Assembly: GCA_027924585.1 (NCBI GenBank)
Contig: BSBM01000372.1
Span: 8,973,001 to 9,037,000, forward strand
Reading direction: 5' to 3'
DNA length: 64,000 bases
From: Larix kaempferi
Taxonomy: Eukaryota > Streptophyta > Pinopsida > Pinales > Pinaceae
Shown: positions 57,251-64,000 of the stretch, in pieces
Position numbering within the stretch: the stretch's first letter is position 1
Layout: every line of letters begins with the position of its first letter
The notes under the pieces: model-generated
What the model was told of the DNA's origin: nothing
The model's database searches: none
What the model saw: only the letters and a program-made list of their open reading frames with translations
Translations under genes and position numbers: made by a program

Positions 57251-58380
57251 TTCATCAACAACAGATTCATGCTTTGTATTAGAAGTAGAAGGATTTTTAC
57301 CTTGTATGCCCGTAGAAACAACCTTAGTCTCATCCTCTGATTCAGATCCCAAATCATGTTGGATGGCCCTAGTAGTGGTCTTATTGTCCTCCTTATTCCA
57401 AAACGTCTCATGCTCTAGCTCTGGATGAAGCCTCCAACTTTTGGATGCATCATGACCTTTTTTATGGAAATGTGAGCGTGTAGGTTTATCTCCTTCTTTC
57501 TTCACTGTAGATGTATGCTTACCTTTCCCCTTACCTTTGAATTTGTTTCCATCGGGTTTGTAAGGTTTCTTGGAAAAAAATTCGTTTGTATTCTTCCCCT
57601 TTGACTCCATATGAGTCGCTTGAACGCATACCTCATCAAGGTTAGTAGGATTAAACATATGTATCATATGACGTAAATATCTATATAATCCACCTATGAA
57701 CTTGAGAAGAATTTCTTGAGTATAGAGAGGTATACCAAGTATTAAATCTCTCTTTTGAAATTCTTGTGTGTACTCTTGTACATGTTTTCCCTTACCTTGC
57801 CTCAAATTTGCCAATCCATCATGGCTTGATGCAAGTATCCCAATGGATAGAACTACTTCTTTAATTCTGACTTGAACTCATGCCAAGAGGATATAATATT
57901 TCCTTTTGAGACCAAATCCTTTTGAGTTCTACTCTCCCACCATATGAGAGAAGTCCCTCCAATTCAGAGAGAAGCCAATTGAATTTTCAATATATCTTCA
58001 GTAAACTTTTGAATCTTATAGTAAACCTCTATTTGAAGGATCCAATTATCCAACTTTTCAGCATTAAGTTCTCCATTATAAACAGGTAAATCAAATATAA
58101 TATCAAGCTTTAATTGAGGCATATTAAGATCAACTTTTTGTTTTTCAGGTGAGGAATTTAAATATCTATCAATAAAAGATGGTGAAGATGGAGGAGTTTT
58201 AGGAGGTTCCTCACCACCTCCTTCTTATTTACCTTTTGCATGAGAATAACCACCTTGTTCTCCCTTCTTTTGATCTTGATAAATCTCTTCCACCATACTT
58301 TGCATCTTCATGAAAGCTTTAAGGAAATATCCTTCAGAAGGAATTGAAGAAGTCCCATCTTCTCCTTTTTCCGAAGCCAT
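57146..58380 (-). pseudogene. Gyp-1 gag remnant
   Basis: An ATG at 58380 (minus) opens MASEKGEDGTSS, with stops further on. The core includes a PxYNGE-type word and W-rich helices in about 58080-57820. The open piece 57814-57146 has LRQGKGKHVQEYTQEFQKRD and NPTNLDEVCVQATHMESKGK, typical of Ty3 gag ends. The zinc-knuckle position reads SHFHKKGHDASKSW, so the histidine remains but all knuckle cysteines are replaced. Confidence 0.85.
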
Positions 58381-58490
58381 TCTTCATCTTCTTGATCCAA
58401 TCTCAGGATCAAACTCTTAAAGCTATCCTTCACCTCTCTGAAGCCTTTCTCTTGTTAGCATAAACAAACTCACAATGCAATGGTTAAGTT

Positions 58491-58502
58491 GCTCTGATAC
58501 CA
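58491..58502 (-). other. Gyp-1 primer-binding site, tRNA-iMet type
   Basis: Minus strand TGGTATCAGAGC, four bases after the LTR end at 58507. Confidence 0.9.
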
Positions 58503-58506
58503 AACT

Positions 58507-59970
58507 TGATCTGAAAATATTTCGGGATCTTTTTAACCATAAAATAACATGTGAAATTTGCATGTTAATCCTTATAAAAATGGCTTTAAAGATGAATTTT
58601 AAATGCTCAAATAAAACACATAAGAAAATAAAACAGATATGCAAACCATAAATTGAAGACAACAGATGATAACATAGTTCACCCTTCTTGGGCTACATCT
58701 CCGTGCCACTTCCAATGAGAAGATCGATCTTATTAAGTCTTCAAAGCTTACATATATGAGTTTCTGGAAACACTTCTAAGTTCTCTCATTCAAAATCAGA
58801 AACAGACTGCACCACTGCGTTCCTCTCGAAATTCTGAGAAAAATGTGTATAAAGTCGACTATGTTTGCCTAAGGACTCCTTTGGCACGCAAATCGAGAAA
58901 CATATGCCCTACAATTGTATGGATGTACCTTCCTCGGGATATGTTCCCGTACTATGTCTTGGAATCTATGCAAATTGTGTATGTTCTTCGTCTCAAACGC
59001 TGTGAAAAAAAGTGGTTTTATAAAGGTTTTGAGGTAGTTTTGGGCATGTGTTTTGGAGGGCCACGCACCCATTTTGGGCCCAAAAATATGCCTTCAATTC
59101 ATAAGAAAATCCCGCCACTTACCACCCAACAAATGAGCGTTGGCCCAGTGTTAAGGCAGTGTGTTATGGGGGAAGAGGTCTCGGGGTCAAACCCGCGGGC
59201 CTCTCCCCTTCCTTTGTGGTTTTTTTTAACCGTTTGAACGGTGGTTTGGTGGCGTGGTTACATTGGACCATTGCGATGGCGTTCATTTGTTGTGTTGGCA
59301 CTTGACTCTGTTGTGACTTAGCTTGCGACAAGACTCTACGTTGGCTTGTGACTGGACTCTGTGTTGGCTTGTGACTTGGCTCCAACTTAGTTTGTTACGG
59401 CCTCGGTGTTGGCCATGGGGTTGAGGGCTTAGCCCTCGATCCCATTCATTTTTCCCAATAAACAATCTTGCAACTTTATATGCAAGGTTTTCCCTATACA
59501 TGTTAAGAACCAATGCGTGGATATCTAACTATGTGGACTTGGTGGAGACATTGTTGGCCTAGAGGTCATGGGTTTGATTCCCATGGTCTCCAATATATTT
59601 TGGTAAAAGGTACAACCATTGGCCAATAGGGTTGCCACATGGCAAACCCTGATTTGTCCACATACTACCATGTCATCCAAAACCTGTCCACATGGTACCC
59701 TATGGGGCTGCCACATATATATAACGCTGACTTGTCCATGCCACGTGGCACCCTGTGGGTGTGCCACGTGGCCCCTTTTCCCCCCCTTTTTTACATCATT
59801 TTTTACCCTTTTGTCGGATTTTTGAAACTCAATATATTTTGTGTATGGAGGTCATTTCACGCGAAATGAGCGTTGTCGGAAAGTTGTCGACGAGATCTAC
59901 GCGTCTATAATATTATTTACATATTTTGAATACTTTCATTTTGATCGAACTCTAAGATCCTCCTGGATCA
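58507..59970 (-). repeat. Gyp-1 5' LTR
   Basis: The LTR is 1,464 bp and matches 26445-27929. It carries both tRNA-like modules (59133-59215 and 59538-59596, plus strand) and the CACGTG palindromes. Confidence 0.9.
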
Positions 59971-61540
59971 TCCAGTGTGAAGAAGTACATAAGGCACATG
60001 TACTTGATCAGGTCACAATTCCATCTAGTCATAGTCCTTCAAGGAACAAGCTAAAGGGTTGGTTGGACAGAAGGATGAAGAGTGTGCAAGCAAGCCAAAT
60101 AATACATGGGACAAATTCTAGTCTCTGCAAACAACTCAAGAGAATATTCAAGAGTGCTTAAGCAAGTAAAGTGGAGTGCACAAGAAGCATGGAACAAGAG
60201 ATCATTGAACACCTCTACAAATCCTGAAAGCACACAGGTCATCACCAATTAGAAGACGCTTTTAATTGATAAAGGGTGCACAAGTTTCAATAAGTGTGTA
60301 TCATCTGACGTCATCATATGTGGAAATTCCACAGCCAAAGACTCAGCGAGTGCACAAGTCACACAAGTAATGGTATCGCAAGGGTCAAAGTCCCGCCAAG
60401 TCAAAGATCACGTATGTGCAATTTACGCAAAGCATTGATACACCAAGTGCACAAGACCCACAAGTAATGGTACTACAAGGGTCAAAGTCCCACCAAGTCG
60501 AAGATCACGTATGTGCAAGTTTCGCAAAGAATTGATACACCAAGTGCGCAAGACCCGCAAGTAATGGTACCGCAAGGGTGAAAGTCCCACCAAGTCAAGG
60601 ACCATGTATGCACGGAACACTCAAAGAAATGACACATCAGCGGCCCAAAACATCTAGCATAGGCATAATCCATGAAGAAAGGAAGAAGGAATGCCACAAC
60701 CAACTTGTGGACATACAATCCATGCAGAACATGTATAAAGAGAGATGAAAGTTGGAGATTTGAAGTAAGCTTGATGGAAAGGCTATAGAACTTAAATTGG
60801 AAGATACAAATTTATATTTGGGGCATCACTGGCTCGAGATACAAAACATAATGATCTAGCAAGGAGCCCAGTGTGCACATGCAGAAGAATGATGCAGCTC
60901 ATGGTGCGCATAATGATGTTGTAGATCTGTGACAGATGTGCAAAGATAGAAAGGTAGAATATTGAGTATTCTCAAGTGTGTGAGGACTGAATGAGAGTAT
61001 CACAAACATCATCAGATAGTCATGGATGTTTTGGAAGTTAGAACTGTAGAGACAAAACTAAAGTATATCATAAGATGCGCAGAATTTTGGCTGATGCACG
61101 AAGGTTAAAGTAAAAGTGTGTGAAGCAAAGAAGTCCATCAGATGTGCGATGACAAAACAACAACACAATCTTGTATGTGTGTCATGATGAGGATGATTTG
61201 AGACAAGTGTGCTAAAACCATGGGGTCGGTGCTTGTAAAACCATGGGGTCGGTGCATCCTTCCAATTGGTGTCGGTAAACACAGGAAGTTGGTGCTTCCT
61301 TGAATGTAATATTTTCATTACAAAAGAGAATTCTGTGGTTTTCTCCCGATTGGGTTTCCACGTCAAAATCCCATGTGTTCTTTGTCTTGCTGCATATGTG
61401 GATGAATGTTTTATTTATGTTGGATGCATAATTAAAGATCAAGATTAAGTTAATACTAATCTGTTAAAGAAGGTAAACACTATTGATAATTGTGCTAATA
61501 TTGATTCACCCCCCCTCTCAGTATTAAAACAATTCCAACA
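59971..61540 (+). repeat. E-family 5' LTR, second part
   Basis: It starts with TCCAG, the right flank of Gyp-1, and ends AATTCCAACA. It holds a 98-bp tandem repeat and a short CCATGGGGTCGGTGC duplication at 61209-61255. Confidence 0.8.
60340..60625 (+). repeat. 98-bp tandem repeat x3 in E-family LTR
   Basis: CAAGTAATGGTA occurs at about 60363, 60461 and 60558. Each unit also has GGGT(C/G)AAAGTCCC and CCAAGTC words. The same words appear, less ordered, in the solo LTR. Confidence 0.85.
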
Positions 61541-61542
61541 AT

Positions 61543-61554
61543 TGGTATTAGAGC
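61543..61554 (+). other. E-family primer-binding site, tRNA-iMet-like
   Basis: TGGTATTAGAGC differs in one base from the usual TGGTATCAGAGC. Confidence 0.8.
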
Positions 61555-61605
61555 CGGTGTCTTCAGTAACAAGTTAACATTTGGAAGATAGATCCTTGTG
61601 CAGTT

Positions 61606-61986
61606 ATGGGGAAGGATCGATTTCTAAGCGAAGGACCATGGTTGCAAGAAGATGTGAGTCTAGACAAACTCTTTGTCATGGAAGCAAGGAACATTATTTG
61701 CACACAGAGAAAAACGATAGAAGAAGTGAAAAAGATAGCAACCAAAACTATGAATATCCTGAAAAGGAAAGAAGAAGAGTGAAAGGAATTGGAAATGGAA
61801 TTCACCATACAATTACAGGAAATGGATGAGACCTATAAAAATGTAAAACTGAGGAATGACACCTTGGAAAGCAATCAAAAGAAATCAGTTGCAGAAAATC
61901 AGAAACATGAAAAGGAGATCCCTTTATTGAAGAGAAAACTGGAAGAAGTGACACAGGAAAAAAGAAGAAGTCCTGGTACTAAATGA
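61606..61986 (+). pseudogene. E-family gag-like coiled-coil ORF, broken
   Basis: An ATG at 61606 opens MGKDRFLSEGPWLQEDVSLD, reaching a TGA at 61780. The same frame continues as a lysine- and glutamate-rich heptad-like stretch (LQEMDETYKNVKLRNDTLES) to a stop at 61986. It is likely the start of an element gag with a coiled coil; no zinc knuckle or catalytic motif is seen before Chr1c interrupts. Confidence 0.45.
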
Positions 61987-62003
61987 ACAACTCCAAAAGA
62001 AAT

Positions 62004-62437
62004 TGTTAGAAACCCATGTCTTTACTTTGTTAGTATATTGTTGTTGGACGCATATACTTTGTAAGTCGTCCCGTAGTATTTGTTGATCCATAGTTTATAT
62101 TAGCCCATAGTATTGACCCATAGTATTGGACGCATATGCTTTGTAAGTCGTCCCATAGTATTATATGTCCCGTGGTTTTGACTCATAGTATTGGCGCCTA
62201 GACTTAGCCCATGGTTTGTATTGACACATAGTATTGACCCATGGTATTGGCGCCTAGACTTAGCATATAAGTGTGTGTTGATGCCTATGAAGGCACTGTG
62301 AAGTTAATTGTATTGAGCTTGCTCAAAGGAGGTTGCCCCCTCGAAGTGGCCCGTGATCAATATAAAAGTGCTTATGAGTTCTATTATTTATGATATCTCA
62401 TGTATTTGCATTAATTAATTATTGCAGGTTCATCACA
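62004..62437 (+). repeat. Chr1c 5' LTR with expanded repeats
   Basis: The LTR is 434 bp against 375 in Chr1b. The extra length comes from additional CATAGTATTG and GGCGCCTAGACTTAGC units between 62100 and 62265. Confidence 0.92.
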
Positions 62438-62439
62438 TC

Positions 62440-62451
62440 TGGTATCAGAGC
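62440..62451 (+). other. Chr1c primer-binding site, tRNA-iMet type
   Basis: TGGTATCAGAGC begins two bases after the LTR end. Confidence 0.9.
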
Positions 62452-63488
62452 ACTTTCTTGGGCTCGTTGGGTGGAATTTCTGCCAAATTTTTTTTTCGCA
62501 TCTGTTGCAGCTTCGGATTTGGGAATAATCCATATCCGCTTAACTGTGGGAAGTACTTGGGCATAAGCCCTAAAACTCATTGTGAGGAGTACCACAGGAA
62601 CCCCAAAGTAGCTGGCCCATTGAGAGGACCTGCCAGCGAAAAGGGCAACGACCCCTACCTGATTGACTAGTTGCCACCTGTGAGGTAAACCAAGAGCTGT
62701 CGTTTGTGGCAAAGCGGTTATCAGTTTTACCTGAGCCATGGAGTGAGGGGTACTGACCCAATATGCAAGCCGTCAGATAGCATTGGTGGTCGAGTGAAAC
62801 ACCTGAACTGTTAGGAAGCCGTACATACCTGGGGTCCATATCTATTTTCAGTTGAACTGTTGCCGATCACTTCCGCTCCAGATCCAGCCGTTTCATATCT
62901 ATTCTAAAATTCATTCCAGATCTAGCCATTTTCAATCCCTTCCGTGCCGTTGCAGATCCATCTGTTGTGGATCCCTTCCGCACCGCTGTTGCCGATCCAT
63001 TTCTATAAAAAAAAAAAACTGTTTTTTCGGCCATATCTCCCTTGTTTTCGATCCCTTCCGCGCCGCTATTGCCCATCCATTTCTGGGAAAAAAAATCCAT
63101 GAAACTTCGGCCATATCTCCCTTGTTTCAACTCTGTTTTCCCTTAAACTTCACTGACATCCCTGCAATCCCATTCTGCATATTTCATTCCTAAAGACCCT
63201 ATCCCAAATTCCACTTCCCAAGACCAGAAATCCCACATTTGTCTATTTTTAGGGTTTGCCATAACTTCTTCAATTTTCACCCGATTGCCTTCAAATTTTA
63301 CCATATAGTTCCCACTTATGAAATCCCCATTTTTTGCTTCCCTATCCCTCAAAAAGTGTTGAAAACCTAGTCGAACCCCAATTACCCCTCCGAGTTTTTC
63401 CCAAATCCAAATTTCCCCTTACTAAATAAGCTCATGTTTGTGTTTTTCTATCCATTCCCCCCCCACACAAAAAAAAAAAATACTGGTT
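62452..63488 (+). other. Chr1c leader
   Basis: It is related to 29299-30312. It contains a tandem duplication of about 80 bp (see next entry) not present in Chr1b. Confidence 0.75.
62971..63130 (+). repeat. 80-bp tandem duplication in Chr1c leader
   Basis: ATCCCTTCCGC starts at 62971 and 63051; each unit continues with TTGCC(G/C)ATCCATTTCT and GGCCATATCTCCCTTGTTT. Confidence 0.8.
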
Positions 63489-64000
63489 ATGGTTGTCACT
63501 CGCACAGGAGCAAACACCATGGAGGAAGCACTTGCAGCCATCCAAACCAAACTCCAAGATCTGGATGCAAAATTTCTCAGCCTCCATCTTCAGCATTCAG
63601 CCATGAACAATAACTGACAGCCGAAATCTTTTGTAGCCACCGGGTTCTCTTCTTCCAGCAATTTTCGTGGGCCGAAGCTTGATTTTCCTCGCTTCAATGG
63701 TACTGATCTGACTGGATGGATATACCGAGCAGAACAGTCTTTCAGTCTGCATAATACTTTTGATGTTCATAAAGTTCCACTTGCATCCTTTCATTTGGAA
63801 CAGGAAGCCCTTCAATGGTACCGTTGGTACATCAAAGCTCATCCCGAGCCAAACTGGATAGATTTTTGCCAACTCCTTTTGCCACGATTTGGTCCTAGTG
63901 CTTTTGACGACCTCACAGGAGCACTCACTAAACTTCACCAAACTGGCACAGTGAGAGAGTATCAGACGGAATTTGAGAAACTAGCCAATCACACAGAAGG
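63489..64000 (+). pseudogene. Chr1c gag, broken and cut by window end
   Basis: The ATG at 63489 corresponds to that of Chr1b at 30313. The frame reads MVVTRTGANTMEEALAAIQ and is stopped by TGA at 63615 (codon 43). It then continues in the same frame with FRGPKLDFPRFNGTDLTGWI and EQEALQWYRWYIKAHPEP. The gag core is intact apart from the stop. Role: capsid protein of the element particle, not functional in this copy. Confidence 0.92.

Larger units (their letters stand above)
26445..59970 (-). mobile_element. Gyp-1: Ty3/gypsy element carrying two insertions
   Basis: On the minus strand: 5' LTR (59970-58507), tRNA-Met primer site, gag, protease, RT, [Copia-2], RNase H, integrase, [TRGAG-1], integrase tail, polypurine tract, 3' LTR (27929-26445). 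Without insertions the element is about 7.5 kb. LTR ends are TGATC...GATCA. Flanks are CCCAG (26440-26444) and TCCAG (59971-59975), a 4-of-5 match, and the E-family LTR reads on across the insertion. All coding parts are broken. Confidence 0.88.
26187..62003 (+). mobile_element. E-family LTR element, split by Gyp-1
   Basis: The LTR begins at 26187 (TGTTGAACC) inside Tat-2 protease sequence, is interrupted at 26444, and resumes at 59971. It ends at 61540 and is followed by a primer site and a short coding stretch, then Chr1c interrupts at 62004. The joined LTR aligns with the solo copy at 23278-25724. The 3' half is beyond the window. Superfamily is not decided because no RT is visible; a gag-like coiled-coil frame and tRNA-Met priming are compatible with Ty1/copia. 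Confidence 0.7.
62004..64000 (+). mobile_element. Chr1c: second chromovirus of family Chr1, truncated by window
   Basis: LTR (62004-62437), primer site, leader and the beginning of gag match Chr1b in order and sequence. It is inserted just downstream of the E-family coding stretch. The right end is beyond the window. Confidence 0.92.

Noticed and set aside
1-64000. A host gene or an undescribed host defence or metabolic system
   Set aside because: No host exon series, RNA gene or operon-like cluster could be supported on either strand; everything assignable is retrotransposon.

Overview
The window is a gene desert from a seed plant with a large, repeat-rich nuclear genome. Almost every base can be assigned to LTR retrotransposons and no host gene, rRNA gene or intact tRNA gene was found. 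The lineages are plant ones: Tat-like Ty3/gypsy with an extra RNase H after integrase, two chromodomain Ty3/gypsy families, a further Ty3/gypsy family, two Ty1/copia elements, a gag-only TR-GAG-like element and a LARD-like non-autonomous element. Deep nesting of decayed elements fits a conifer or other gymnosperm, but the sequence does not prove that. Names used here (Tat-1, LARD-1, Copia-1, Tat-2, E family, Gyp-1, TRGAG-1, Chr1a/b/c, Chr2, Copia-2) are local labels. All alignments were made by eye.

Left part (1-20218): a minus-strand LTR end of family Chr1 (1-210) sits in the 5' LTR of Tat-1 (211-18281, plus). Tat-1 keeps a broken RT, RNase H and integrase, a second RNase H after integrase, and an antisense broken ORF resembling the plant mobile domain. 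LARD-1 (8080-15542, minus) is inserted in its 3' part. Tat-1 itself sits in the RNase H end of Copia-1, whose 3' LTR runs to about 20218.

Right part (20219-64000): Tat-2 gag and protease (20219-26186) are interrupted by a solo E-family LTR (23278-25724) and then by a longer E-family element starting at 26187. Inside the LTR of that element lies Gyp-1 (26445-59970, minus). Inside the integrase 3' end of Gyp-1 lies TRGAG-1 (28046-47255). Inside the first LTR of TRGAG-1 lies Chr1b (28910-41909), and inside the 3' LTR of Chr1b lies Chr2 (34670-41540, minus). This makes a six-level nest. Copia-2 (49139-55986, minus) is separately inserted in the RT/RNase H region of Gyp-1, and Chr1c (62004 to window end) is inserted behind the E-element primer site. 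Five-base target duplications or near-duplications support most steps, and LTR divergence judged by eye is lower for inner elements.

Only Chr2 has a long uninterrupted pol frame (1,130 codons), and it lacks gag and a primer-binding site. RT active-site aspartates are intact in Chr1b and Chr2 but replaced in Tat-1, Gyp-1 and Copia-2. The genes do not form a host pathway; their common theme is reverse transcription and integration, mostly dead, with non-autonomous derivatives that would need proteins supplied in trans.
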